A stretch of DNA of 64,000 nucleotides from Bradyrhizobium ottawaense (GTDB taxonomy: Bacteria; Pseudomonadota; Alphaproteobacteria; Rhizobiales; Xanthobacteraceae): the NCBI RefSeq assembly GCF_900099825.1, contig NZ_LT629693.1, forward strand, positions 7,079,001 through 7,143,000. The letters run 5' to 3'. This document shows, piece by piece, positions 17,971 through 27,065 of this stretch; the first letter of the stretch is position 1; each line of letters begins with the position of its first letter. A program made the translations under genes and the position numbers. Below the pieces are notes generated by a model that was not told the DNA's origin, made no database searches, and worked only from the letters and a program-made list of their open reading frames with translations.

Positions 17971-19194
17971 ATGATCCGTTTTACGTCCAAACTCGCCGCA
18001 ATTGCGGCCGCCATCGTGTTGCTTGCGGAAAGTAGTGCGCTTGCCCAGACAAAGTACGATACCGGTGCGAACGACACCGAGATTAAGATTGGCAATACCG
18101 GCCCATACAGCGGCCCGGCTTCGGCTTATGGCATCGTCGGCAAGACCGAGGAAGCCTATTTCAGGATGATCAATGATCGGGGTGGCGTCAAAGGCCGCAA
18201 GATCAACTTCATTTCTTATGACGACACTTACAGCCCGCCCAAGACGGTGGAGCAGACCCGCAAGCTCGTAGAGAGCGATGAGGTGCTGTTGATCTTCAAT
18301 CCGCTCGGCACGCCGACCCAGTCGGCGGTGCAGAAGTACATGAACGCGAAGAAGGTCCCGCAACTTTTCATCGCGTCCGGCGCCAGCAAGTGGGACGATG
18401 CCGGGCAATTTCCTTGGACTATGGGCTTTCAGCCGAGCTATCGCGCGGAGGCGCGAATTTTTGCCAAGTATATCCTGGCCAACAAGCCTGATGGCAAGGT
18501 CGCGGTGTTCTACGCGAATGACGATTTCGGCAAGGATTATGTCGCCGGGCTGAAGGATATCCTCGGCGACAACTCCTCAAGGATTATCATCGCCGAGGAA
18601 AGTTACGAGAACAGCGAGCCCAGCATCGACTCTCACATCGTCAAGCTGAAGGGCACCGGCGCCGACGTACTGGTCAACATCTCCACGCCGAAGTTCGCCG
18701 CGCAGGCCATCAAGAAGATGCATGAGATCGGCTGGAGGCCAATCCATTTGATGACCGACGCGTCAATTTCGATCGGTACGGTGATGCAGCCGGCCGGCCT
18801 CGATGCCTCTGAGGGTATCCTCTCGGCAGGCTTCCTGAAGGATGCGTCTGACCCGCAATGGAAAGATGATGCCGGCATGAAGAAGTTCATGTCTTTCGTT
18901 GAAAAGTACATGCCGGGCGCCAATGTCGCCGACTCAAATCTGGCTTACGGTTACACTGCCGCACAGACCATGGTGTATGTGCTCGAACAGTGCGGAGACG
19001 ACCTTACCCGAGTCAACATCATGAAACAGGCGACCAGCATCAAGAACTTTGTTCCGGATATGCTGATCACAGGCATTCACGTCAAGACTAGTGCGGCGGA
19101 CTTCGCGCCAATCGAACAACTCAAGATTATGAAGTTTTCGAACGGAAAATGGGATCTTTTCGGGGACGTGATCAGCGTCGAGACGGAACGCTAG
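17971..19194 (+). CDS. Branched-chain-amino-acid-type ABC substrate-binding protein
   Basis: A 407-residue LivK/Peripla_BP_6 receptor. A signal peptide (KLAAIAAAIVLLAESSALAQ) is followed by the family opening EIKIGNTGPYSGPASAYG and YFRMINDRGGVKGRKI. The ATPases and permeases of a Liv system are absent nearby, so this is an orphan receptor in the window. It follows the CocE hydrolase by 138 bp on the same strand. Orphan receptors of this type in rhizobia often bind aromatic acids or amides rather than amino acids (family knowledge). Confidence 0.88.
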   Translation: MIRFTSKLAAIAAAIVLLAESSALAQTKYDTGANDTEIKIGNTGPYSGPASAYGIVGKTEEAYFRMINDRGGVKGRKINFISYDDTYSPPKTVEQTRKLVESDEVLLIFNPLGTPTQSAVQKYMNAKKVPQLFIASGASKWDDAGQFPWTMGFQPSYRAEARIFAKYILANKPDGKVAVFYANDDFGKDYVAGLKDILGDNSSRIIIAEESYENSEPSIDSHIVKLKGTGADVLVNISTPKFAAQAIKKMHEIGWRPIHLMTDASISIGTVMQPAGLDASEGILSAGFLKDASDPQWKDDAGMKKFMSFVEKYMPGANVADSNLAYGYTAAQTMVYVLEQCGDDLTRVNIMKQATSIKNFVPDMLITGIHVKTSAADFAPIEQLKIMKFSNGKWDLFGDVISVETER

Positions 19195-19492
19195 AGGACG
19201 ATCGAACAGGAGAACCTTCGCTACGCCAATATTACGTCGCATATACTGCCGCTCTGGGGTCTCTGATGATGGCGGGTTGAATGGATCGGATATGCCCGAC
19301 GAACCTCTGCTTATGTAGCCCTCGGTGAAATGCGGGTGGCCTTCAGGCATGCTTTCGATGCTCAATTCGCGGTATCACCCCCGCATCGACCGGCCGATTA
19401 GGGCCGCCCCAAGGTCACACCGCCTATGCGCTATTGAGAACCCATGATCAGTTTGAAGACGTTGGCCGCTTTAGGTCAAAGACTTCGTGCCA
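19195..19492. other. Intergenic region left of the insertion sequence
   Basis: About 300 bp between the binding-protein gene and the left IS end. I see no gene, RNA or convincing terminator in it. Confidence 0.4.
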
Positions 19493-21043
19493 ATGACCGC
19501 TCTTGGCGGATTGTGTTGAGGAAGTCGGCGAACTAATCGTTCGGGATAGATCGAAGAGACAGGCGCGCGCGGGTTCTCTGGTGCTTTAAGCGGGTTTCAA
19601 AGCGGGCGGCAGGATCAGCTTTGCCAGCTTTCGGAGGTTCTGGGCGGTGGCCGCCAGGAGGAACTCGTCCCGAGCACCAAAGGGGCCTCTCAGCCTGAGG
19701 CGATCGAGGCGCAGGATACGCTTCAGGTGGGCGAACAGCATCTCGATCTTCTTCCGTTCACGCCGCGACGTCACGTAGGCCTCAGTCTTGGCGATATCGC
19801 GCGCGACGTCTCGGGCGTTCTCGTAAATTGAACGCGGGACCTTGCGAGCAGGCATTTTCGGACAACACCGTGGCTTCAGCTCGCAGCCGTCGCAGTCATA
19901 CTTGCTGGCGCGATAGAGCAGTGTTGCTCCGTCGTTCACCAGAGTGCCGGTAGAGGTCAGCACCGTGCCGGCTGGACAGAGGTAGATATCGGCTTGCTGA
20001 TCATAGTTGAAGTCTCCGCGCGAGAACGTCCCATCGTCGCGGGCCGACTTGTCGAACACTGGAATGTGCGGCTCGATCGCGCGCTCGTTGACCAGCCATC
20101 CCAGCATCTCGGCTGACCCGTAGGCACTGTCGGCGGCCAGGCGCTCGGGACAGAGCCCGAGGCGCTCTTCGGTGCGCTCAATCATTGTGCGTGCCGCACC
20201 GGCCTCGGCCTGCCGGATAGCTCGCGTCGCCTCGACATCGACGATGATCGCCGCCTTCAGGTCGATCAGATAGTTGTCGGCGTAGGCAAAGAAGGCATGT
20301 CCTTTGTGAGCGCCGGTCCATTGTGCGGCCGGATCCGACCTGGAGATGAACTTCGGTACCGTCTCGCTGGCTGCGCCCCAGGCAGCCTCATCCAGGGTAT
20401 CGAGATATTCCCGGACGGATCGGCGCGTCCTGGCGATGGCCTTCCAGTCGACATCATCAGACCCGGCGGCAGAGCGCTGCTTGTTGGCATCGGCAGCAAT
20501 CAGGCTGGCATCGACCGCAAAGGCAGCCCCGTCGACCAGCCCCTCGGCCATGCAGCGCCGGACCACGGTCTCGAACAGCTTTCGCAGCAGATCGCAATCG
20601 CGGAAGCGGCCATGCCTATTCTTGGAGAAGGTCGAGTGGTCCGGCACCTCGCCATCGAGCCCGAGCCGGCAGAACCAGCGGTAGGCGAGGTTCAGGTGCA
20701 CCTCTTCGCACAGCCGCCGTTCGGAGCGAATGCCGTAGCAGTAGCCAACCAGCAACATCCGGACGAGCAGTTCGGGATCAATCGAAGGCCGGCCGGTCGA
20801 GCTATAAAATGGCGCCAGATGGCCTCGAACCTCTGACAAATCGACAAAGCGATCAATCGACCTCAGCAAATGGCCGGCCGGAACATGTCGCTCAAGTGAG
20901 AACTCGTAAAACAGTGCCGCCTGATCGACCTGCCGAGGACCCATCATCGACTCAAATCTCCACCCACTAAGGGGAAATGAATCAGCGATCTTCTTCGACT
21001 TCAACAGTCGAGTTTTTCAACACAATCGGCGCAAAGCGGACAT
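19493..21043 (-). mobile_element. IS1182-like insertion sequence
   Basis: Imperfect inverted repeats bound this 1.55-kb element. The left end begins ATGACCGCTCTTGGCGGATT; the reverse complement of the right end begins ATGTCCGCTTTGCGCCGATT; both continue TGTGTTGA and remain alignable for about 35 bp. The transposase gene fills the interior on the minus strand. I see no clear target duplication. The right end lies 31 bp from the stop codon of the RND gene, so no gene is broken. A related solo end is found at 48019-48058. Confidence 0.82.
19586..21004 (-). CDS. IS1182-family transposase
   Basis: A 472-residue DDE transposase. The N-terminal DUF772-type domain (GRPSIDPELLVRMLLVGYCYGIRSERRL, here split by description only) leads to the catalytic DDE_Tnp_1 domain with Asp in FAVDASLIAADAN, Asp in RLAADSAYGSAEML and Glu in RRERKKIEMLFAHLKRILRL. 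A Cys-rich strip (YDCDGCELKPRCCP) lies before the last block. The reading frame is intact, so the element could still be active. The ATG at 21004 may be preceded by the real one nearer RFESMMGPRQ; the family usually begins close to that point. Confidence 0.88.
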   Translation of the reverse strand: MKSKKIADSFPLSGWRFESMMGPRQVDQAALFYEFSLERHVPAGHLLRSIDRFVDLSEVRGHLAPFYSSTGRPSIDPELLVRMLLVGYCYGIRSERRLCEEVHLNLAYRWFCRLGLDGEVPDHSTFSKNRHGRFRDCDLLRKLFETVVRRCMAEGLVDGAAFAVDASLIAADANKQRSAAGSDDVDWKAIARTRRSVREYLDTLDEAAWGAASETVPKFISRSDPAAQWTGAHKGHAFFAYADNYLIDLKAAIIVDVEATRAIRQAEAGAARTMIERTEERLGLCPERLAADSAYGSAEMLGWLVNERAIEPHIPVFDKSARDDGTFSRGDFNYDQQADIYLCPAGTVLTSTGTLVNDGATLLYRASKYDCDGCELKPRCCPKMPARKVPRSIYENARDVARDIAKTEAYVTSRRERKKIEMLFAHLKRILRLDRLRLRGPFGARDEFLLAATAQNLRKLAKLILPPALKPA

Positions 21044-21074
21044 CGGCCAAAGCTAATGTTAAGCGCTGTCATTC

Positions 21075-24000
21075 TTACGGCATTTGTCGAGTTGCAGCTT
21101 TCATCTGGAACGCCTTGGCCCTGATCGTAGTCATGAAGCTGACGAGCCGTTCCATGTAGAGATAGATCACCGGCGTTGTGTACAGCGTCAACAATTGTGA
21201 GACGCAGAGACCGCCGACGATCGCGATGCCGAGTGGACGCCGCAGTTCCGATCCGACACCGGTGCCGAGTGCCAGAGGCAGCGCGCCGAGCAACGCACAG
21301 AGCGTTGTCATGGTGATGGGCCTGAACCGCAGGATGCAGGCCTGGATGATGGCTTGCCTCGGCGACACCCCACCTCGCTCCGCCGTGAGCGCGAAATCGA
21401 TCATCATGATGGCATTCTTCTTGACGATGCCGATCAGGAGAATGATGCCGACCAGGCCCATGACATCGAGCTGCCCACCCGCCAGCATGAGCGCTGCGAG
21501 GGCGCCGACGCCGGCCGACGGGAGCGTCGACAAGATCGTGAGTGGGTGCACCACGCTCTCGTAGAGAACGCCGAGCACGATGTAGACTGCTACCAAGGCG
21601 GCTAAGATCAGCAGGGGCTGAGTGGCCAACGAGGCTTGAAACGCCTGGGCTGTGCCCTGGAAGCCGGTTTTAATGGTAGGGGGCATGCCGATCCTTGTCT
21701 TCATCGTGTTCACGGCCGTTACCGCCTCTCCAAGCGCTACATTGGGCGCGAGATTGAAGCTGAGCGTGACCGAGGGGAACAGGCTCTGATGATTGATCGC
21801 CAGCGGCGCAACGGACGTGCCGACCTTTGCGAATGTGCTGAGCGGGATCTGCTTGCCGGCGTTGTTTCCGACATAGATGTTATCAAGCGCGCCGGTATCG
21901 ACCCTGAACCTGGGATCGACCTCCATCACGATCTTGTGCTGGTCGAGCTGGGTGAAGATGGTCGCGACTTGCCGCTGACCAAATGCATCGTACAGCGTAT
22001 CGTCGATCGCCTGGGGGGTGACGCCGAGACGGCTGGCCGTGTCGCGGTCGATCACGATGCTGGCGTGGGGGGCGGCTGACTGAAGATCGCTCGCGACATC
22101 GCGGATCTCAGGCAGCTTGCGCAGTTCGCCAGCCATGGTGTCGGCCCATTGATACAATTCGGGAAGATTGGGATCCTGCAGCGTGTACTGAAACTGAGTC
22201 TGCGTCATCCGTCCGCCCACGTTGATGCCCTGCACGGCCTGCATGGCGAGACTCACCCCGGTCATTCCGGACATCTGCTTGCGGATCCGCGCGATCACCT
22301 GGTCGGCCGTTGCCGAACGGTCCGACTGTGGCTTCAGGACGATCTGCAGATTGCCGGTGTTCATGAGCCCCGAGCCGCCGAGGTTGGAACGGACGGTGGC
22401 GACCGCCGGGTCTTTCATGATGAGGTCGACCACGCCCTCCTGTTTGGCGGCCATGGCCTCGAACGAGATATCCTGCGCAGCCTGTGTGGAGCCCGAGATC
22501 AGCCCGAGATCCTGCTGCGGGAAAAAACCTTTCGGGATGACGACAAAGAGATAGGCCGTCAACGTCAGCGTCGCCGCGAAGGACAGCATCACCAGGACCG
22601 GACGGGCGATGATGCTGAGCAAGGACCGCTTGTATCCGGCTTCGAACAGAGCGAACCCCCGTTCCAGAGCACGAGATACCAGGCCGCGGCGGGCTTCGGG
22701 CAGGTGGCCTCGAATCATCAGAGCGCACATCATGGGCGTCAGGGTCAGCGAGACGATGGCCGAGATGATCAGCGCCACCGACACCGTGATCGAGAACTCC
22801 CGGAAAAGCCGACCAACCATTCCGCTCATCAAGAGAAGCGGGATGAATACTGCGATGAGCGACACCGTCATGGACACGACCGTGAAGCCGATTTCGCTTG
22901 CACCCTTGAGTGTCGCCGCCATGGGTGAAGCGCCCTCCTCGACATGGCGCATAATGTTCTCGATCACGACGATGGCGTCGTCGACCACGAAGCCAACGGC
23001 GATGGTCAGCCCCATGAGCGAGATGTTGTCGAGGCTGTAGCCAAGCACATACATAATTCCGAACGTGCCGATCAGGGACACCGGAATGGTCACGGCTGGG
23101 ATAATCGTCGCGCTGAGGCTCTTCAGGAACAGATAGATGGTCAGCACCACGAGGCCGATCGTGATCAACAGCGTTCTCTGCACGTCGTTGACCGCGGCCT
23201 GCACCGCGACGGTCGAATCACCTACCGTGGTCACCTGGACGGAGGGTGGAAGCCGTAGCCGCAGCGCTGGCAGCGCCGCTCTCACGCCCTTGACCACATC
23301 GACCGCGTTGGCGCCGGGTTGGAGGTGCACGTCGATCGTGACGGCCTTCCGGCTATTGTACCAGGCGCCCATCGTGATGTTCTCGACGCTGTCGATAGCG
23401 CGTCCGATGTCGCTGATCCGCACCGGCGAGCCGTTGCGGTAAGCGATGATGGCTGTGTTTGCATTCGTCGAGGTGAGGAGTTGATCGTTGGCGTCCAGCG
23501 TGACGGAACGCTGGCTGCCATTAAGGGTGCCTTTCGGGCCGTTGGTGGTGGCGACCCCGAGAGCCGCGCGGATGTCTTCAAGGCTCAGGCCCATGGATGC
23601 GATCTTCATCGGATCAAGTTGGATCCGAATCGCCGATTTCGATGATCCGGGCATGTCCACAAAACCGGCGCCCGGGATCTGGGACAGGGTTTGCGCCACG
23701 AGATTGGTGGCGTCATCCATCACTTTCGGCAGCGGGATGGTGTCCGACTGCATCACGATGGAGATTGCGGTGAACTGGGCAGGATTGACTTTATGATAGG
23801 TCGGCGGATTGGGCATCGTCTTCGGCAAAAGCCCGCTTGCCGCATTGATGGCGGTCTGGACATCCTGAGCAGCGCCATCGATATTCCGGTTGAGGTCGAA
23901 CTGCAGCGTCAGGTTCGACGTGCCGAGCGTGCTCGTGGACGTCATCTGCGCAACGCCCGGGATGTTGGCGAACTGCTGCTCGAGCGGACTCGCAACCGTG

Positions 24001-24182
24001 GCCGCCATGGTTTCGGCATCGGCACCTGGCAGGGTCGCCTGAATCGCGATGGTCGGAAAATCGACCTGCGGCAGCGAAGATACCGGTAACAGCAGATAGG
24101 CGACAGCGCCCACCAGAATTACGCCGAGGGTCAGAAGCGCAGTGGCAACGGGACGCTCGACGAATCGCTTCGAGATGTTCAC
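21075..24182 (-). CDS. RND efflux permease (MdtB/MdtC-like, HAE1)
   Basis: A 1035-residue inner-membrane proton antiporter. It opens with NISKRFVERPVATALLTLG, and has the VGFVVDDAIVVIENI helix with the conserved proton-relay Asp pair at about residues 400-410, two large periplasmic loops and twelve transmembrane segments. LPGADAETMAATVASPLEQQ is typical of MdtB/C-like pumps. It follows its adaptor by 33 bp on the same strand. No outer-membrane channel gene is adjacent, so it probably uses a TolC-type protein encoded elsewhere. Probable exports are dyes, bile-salt-like compounds or plant phenolics (inference). Confidence 0.92.
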   Translation of the reverse strand: MNISKRFVERPVATALLTLGVILVGAVAYLLLPVSSLPQVDFPTIAIQATLPGADAETMAATVASPLEQQFANIPGVAQMTSTSTLGTSNLTLQFDLNRNIDGAAQDVQTAINAASGLLPKTMPNPPTYHKVNPAQFTAISIVMQSDTIPLPKVMDDATNLVAQTLSQIPGAGFVDMPGSSKSAIRIQLDPMKIASMGLSLEDIRAALGVATTNGPKGTLNGSQRSVTLDANDQLLTSTNANTAIIAYRNGSPVRISDIGRAIDSVENITMGAWYNSRKAVTIDVHLQPGANAVDVVKGVRAALPALRLRLPPSVQVTTVGDSTVAVQAAVNDVQRTLLITIGLVVLTIYLFLKSLSATIIPAVTIPVSLIGTFGIMYVLGYSLDNISLMGLTIAVGFVVDDAIVVIENIMRHVEEGASPMAATLKGASEIGFTVVSMTVSLIAVFIPLLLMSGMVGRLFREFSITVSVALIISAIVSLTLTPMMCALMIRGHLPEARRGLVSRALERGFALFEAGYKRSLLSIIARPVLVMLSFAATLTLTAYLFVVIPKGFFPQQDLGLISGSTQAAQDISFEAMAAKQEGVVDLIMKDPAVATVRSNLGGSGLMNTGNLQIVLKPQSDRSATADQVIARIRKQMSGMTGVSLAMQAVQGINVGGRMTQTQFQYTLQDPNLPELYQWADTMAGELRKLPEIRDVASDLQSAAPHASIVIDRDTASRLGVTPQAIDDTLYDAFGQRQVATIFTQLDQHKIVMEVDPRFRVDTGALDNIYVGNNAGKQIPLSTFAKVGTSVAPLAINHQSLFPSVTLSFNLAPNVALGEAVTAVNTMKTRIGMPPTIKTGFQGTAQAFQASLATQPLLILAALVAVYIVLGVLYESVVHPLTILSTLPSAGVGALAALMLAGGQLDVMGLVGIILLIGIVKKNAIMMIDFALTAERGGVSPRQAIIQACILRFRPITMTTLCALLGALPLALGTGVGSELRRPLGIAIVGGLCVSQLLTLYTTPVIYLYMERLVSFMTTIRAKAFQMKAATRQMP

Positions 24183-24215
24183 AGGAGCTTACCTTCAATA
24201 GGCGGGATGTCGGAT

Positions 24216-25460
24216 CTACTGTGCCGCGCTGGTCCGATCGGCGATCTTCTGGGGACCGGCATCGTTCGGCAAAATGGACACTTTCAGGCCCGGCTTCAGG
24301 CTGTATTGGCCATCTGTGACCACCGTCTCGCCTGCACTCAACCCGGAAGCGATGATTGTCGTGTCTCCGGCCACGCGCGCAACCGTGACCGGGCGTTGGG
24401 CCAAAGTCATGTCCGGCTGCACGAGGTAGACGTATGAACCGCTCGTCGACTGCTGCACGGTGCTGGACGGGACGGTGACGACGTCCGACAGCAGCAAGCT
24501 CTGGATCGACGCGTTGACGAATTGACCGGGCTTGAGCACGTGGTCGTTGTTCGGAAACGTCGCCTTGAGTTTAATGGTCGCGGTAGTCGGATCGATGTGA
24601 TTGTCAACGAGGCTCAGATCACCGGTGGCGAGCAGCCGAACATTGTCGGGCGATCGCGCCGTTACCGGGACGATAGATGTCGGCCGGCCCACTGCCCAAT
24701 GACCGATGGCTTCGGAGGGCACCGTAAAAACCACCGAAATCGGCTCGAGCTGATTGATGACCACCAGGCCGGGATCGGACGGAGTGATCATGTTGCCCGC
24801 ATCGATCATCCGGATTCCGGCGATGCCGCTGATCGGCGAGGTGATCGTGGCAAAGTCGAACTGGGTCCTGGCGGTTTCGATCGCTGCCTGATCGGCCAGG
24901 ATCGTGGCCTGCAATCCAGCGAGCTGGAATTTTTGCGTGTCGAGAGACTGGCCCGTCGCAAAGCCCTTTTGCGCGAGGCTGGTGATGCGCTGGAGATCGG
25001 CGTTCGTGTTGTTGAGTTGCGCCTGGTCCTTGGCCAGGTTGGCCTCGGCCTGATGCAGCGGCGACAGGAATGGCCGGGGGTCGATGTGCGCCAGCTCGTC
25101 GCCGGCGTGGACAAGCTGCCCCTCCGTGAAGACGATGTCGCTGATCTGGCCGCTCACGCGCGGTTTGACAGTCACGCTGTTGAAAGGCTGAACCGTGCCG
25201 AGCCCGGTCACATAGATCGGTACGTTCTGCGTTTTGGCTTGTGCGGCCTTTACGCCGAGAATTGTAGCGGAGATCGAAGGCGGCGGCGCGCCGGTGGCAG
25301 TTGCCTTGTTATGGATGGTGGCGTAAGCGCCATAGCCGGTGCCGCCAAGAAGCGCCAGGATCACGATGGTCCGCAACCGATGACGTTGTGGTCGCGGCAA
25401 CGCGATGGCGGGGCTGCCTGCCTCGTCGCCAATGTCCTTTGCAAAAGATCGGTCGGTCAT
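24216..25460 (-). CDS. RND efflux adaptor (MdtA-like membrane fusion protein)
   Basis: A 414-residue periplasmic adaptor. An N-terminal membrane anchor (LRTIVILALLGGTGYGAYATI) is followed by lipoyl halves (VTVKPRVSGQISDIVFTEGQ and later FATITSPISGIAGIRMIDAG) flanking a coiled-coil hairpin, then beta-barrel and membrane-proximal domains. GGAG five bases before ATG 25460 supports this start over an ATG five codons upstream. It links the RND pump encoded just downstream to an outer-membrane channel. Confidence 0.9.
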   Translation of the reverse strand: MTDRSFAKDIGDEAGSPAIALPRPQRHRLRTIVILALLGGTGYGAYATIHNKATATGAPPPSISATILGVKAAQAKTQNVPIYVTGLGTVQPFNSVTVKPRVSGQISDIVFTEGQLVHAGDELAHIDPRPFLSPLHQAEANLAKDQAQLNNTNADLQRITSLAQKGFATGQSLDTQKFQLAGLQATILADQAAIETARTQFDFATITSPISGIAGIRMIDAGNMITPSDPGLVVINQLEPISVVFTVPSEAIGHWAVGRPTSIVPVTARSPDNVRLLATGDLSLVDNHIDPTTATIKLKATFPNNDHVLKPGQFVNASIQSLLLSDVVTVPSSTVQQSTSGSYVYLVQPDMTLAQRPVTVARVAGDTTIIASGLSAGETVVTDGQYSLKPGLKVSILPNDAGPQKIADRTSAAQ

Positions 25461-25577
25461 CGTTCTCCAATCCACCGGATGGGTCTGATAGCGTCGCTCT
25501 CAGGCAAAGTAGGCCGGAGCAAGTCCAACCTGACGGATCGGGGGTAGAACGCGCGTCGCCCAAGGATGAAATCGGTT

Positions 25578-26288
25578 TTAATCAGCCCCCTGGTCCGGTT
25601 GTTCCGCGGTGTCGTCAGGCTCCCGGATCATGTAGCCGGCGCCTGGGACCGTTCGGATCAACGGATAAGAGAAACCCTCATCGATTTTTTTTCGCAGCCG
25701 GTGGATATGCATGTCGACGATGTTGCCACGTGCCTCGAAATCATAATCCCAGGCGGCTTCCAGCAGCATGGAGCGCGTAACGACCTGGCCGGCGTGGCGG
25801 ACCAACTGTTCCAGCAGCAGGAATTCGCGACGTTGGAGCGTTACCGGCCGTCCCGCCCGTAATACGGTCCGGCTGACTGTGTCGAGTTCCAGGTCGCCAA
25901 CCCGCAGCACCGCAAGGCGTCGCGAGCGATCGGCCCGGCGGCCAAGCGCCTCGAGGCGCGCCAGGAGTTCCACGAAGACGTAGGGCTTGGTGAGATAGTC
26001 GTCGCACCCGGCGCGCATTCCCTCCACGCGATCGGCCGTGCTCGCGACGGCGCTCAGCATCAGTACCGGAAGGCGGGGGTCATGCTCGCGCAGGCGCCGG
26101 ACCAGGGTCAGGCCATCCATCGCCGGCAGCATGCGGTCGAGGACGAGTGCTTCGTAGATGCCTTCGAGCGCCATCGCCAGCGCGGTTTCGCCATCGGCGA
26201 CGCGATCCACGATATGACCACTCTCGATGAGGCCCCGCACCAGGTAATTCGCGGTGCGATCATCGTCTTCGGCAACCAGGATCCGCAC
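25578..26288 (-). CDS. OmpR-family response regulator
   Basis: A 236-residue two-domain regulator. The receiver has acidic DDD at 8-10, phospho-acceptor Asp in ALVLDRMLP at about 51, Ser in MLSAV and Lys in YLTKPY. The C-terminal winged helix (QRREFLLLEQLVRHAGQVVT, then IVDMHIHRLRKKID) is complete. It lies upstream of the adaptor/RND genes on the same strand (102-bp gap) and diverges from a second regulator plus kinase at 26382. It has no kinase of its own in this cluster. Confidence 0.9.
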   Translation of the reverse strand: MRILVAEDDDRTANYLVRGLIESGHIVDRVADGETALAMALEGIYEALVLDRMLPAMDGLTLVRRLREHDPRLPVLMLSAVASTADRVEGMRAGCDDYLTKPYVFVELLARLEALGRRADRSRRLAVLRVGDLELDTVSRTVLRAGRPVTLQRREFLLLEQLVRHAGQVVTRSMLLEAAWDYDFEARGNIVDMHIHRLRKKIDEGFSYPLIRTVPGAGYMIREPDDTAEQPDQGAD

Positions 26289-26381
26289 CCGCGTGCCTTT
26301 CTTAAACTGGATTTCATGTGTGGTAGATGGGCGCTTTGCTCTCTATATGGCAAACAGGTCCAGGTCCTTTGGAGAAGAAGC
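26289..26381. promoter_or_regulatory. Divergent promoter region between two response regulators
   Basis: 93 bp separate the two divergent regulators, and it must hold the promoters for the RND/adaptor side and the kinase side. I do not see a clear direct-repeat OmpR-type box by eye. GGAGAAGAAGC is the ribosome binding site of the right-hand gene. Confidence 0.35.
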
Positions 26382-27065
26382 ATGGCCAGGGTGCTGGTAG
26401 TTGAAGATGATGTCCAGACCGCCGCGGAGATTGCGGCGGCACTGGGCGATTCCGGCTTCGACGTCGATTGCGCCCATACCGGCCGCGAGGGATTGCTCAA
26501 AGCGGGCGCGGACACGTATGAGGCCATCGTGCTGGACCGCATGCTGCCCGGCGGCGTGGACGGCCTTGCGGTTCTCTCGACGCTTCGCACGGTCGGGATC
26601 GAGGCGCCGGTTCTCATCCTCAGCGCTTTGTCTGCGGTGGACGAGCGGGTGCGAGGACTCCGCGCCGGTGGCGACGACTACCTGACCAAGCCCTTCGAAT
26701 TTCTAGAGCTGACTGCCCGGATCGAGGTTCTGGTACGGCGCCAGGCGATCCCGCAGCGGGAGACGATGCTCCGGGTCGGCGACCTGGAGCTCGACCTTCT
26801 GAGCCGCGAAGTGCGCCGCGCCGGTCGGCCCGTCGAGCTGTTGCCGCGAGAGTACCATCTGCTCGAGTATCTCATGCGGCAACCGAAACAGGTTGTGACG
26901 CGGACGATGCTGTTCGAAGAGGTCTGGGGATATCATTACGACGAGCGCACGAACGTCATCGACGTGCATATTGGCAAGCTCCGCCGGAAGCTCGACGAAG
27001 GCGGGTTGCCGTCCCTGATCCATACCGTGCGCAGCTCCGGGTATGTTCTCCGTGCGGCTGAATGA
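26382..27065 (+). CDS. OmpR-family response regulator
   Basis: A 227-residue response regulator starting at ATG 26382 behind GGAG. Receiver landmarks: EDD at 8-10, phospho-acceptor Asp in IVLDRMLPGG, Ser/Ala in LILSAL, Lys in YLTKPFEF. The winged helix ends with NVIDVHIGKLRRKLDEG. It overlaps the histidine kinase gene by 23 bp, so the two are one operon and a cognate pair. It is related to, but clearly distinct from, the divergent regulator at 25578. Confidence 0.92.
   Translation: MARVLVVEDDVQTAAEIAAALGDSGFDVDCAHTGREGLLKAGADTYEAIVLDRMLPGGVDGLAVLSTLRTVGIEAPVLILSALSAVDERVRGLRAGGDDYLTKPFEFLELTARIEVLVRRQAIPQRETMLRVGDLELDLLSREVRRAGRPVELLPREYHLLEYLMRQPKQVVTRTMLFEEVWGYHYDERTNVIDVHIGKLRRKLDEGGLPSLIHTVRSSGYVLRAAE

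Noticed and set aside
19195..21043. Target-site duplication of the IS1182-like element
   Set aside because: Flanking bases do not give a clear direct repeat, so none is claimed.
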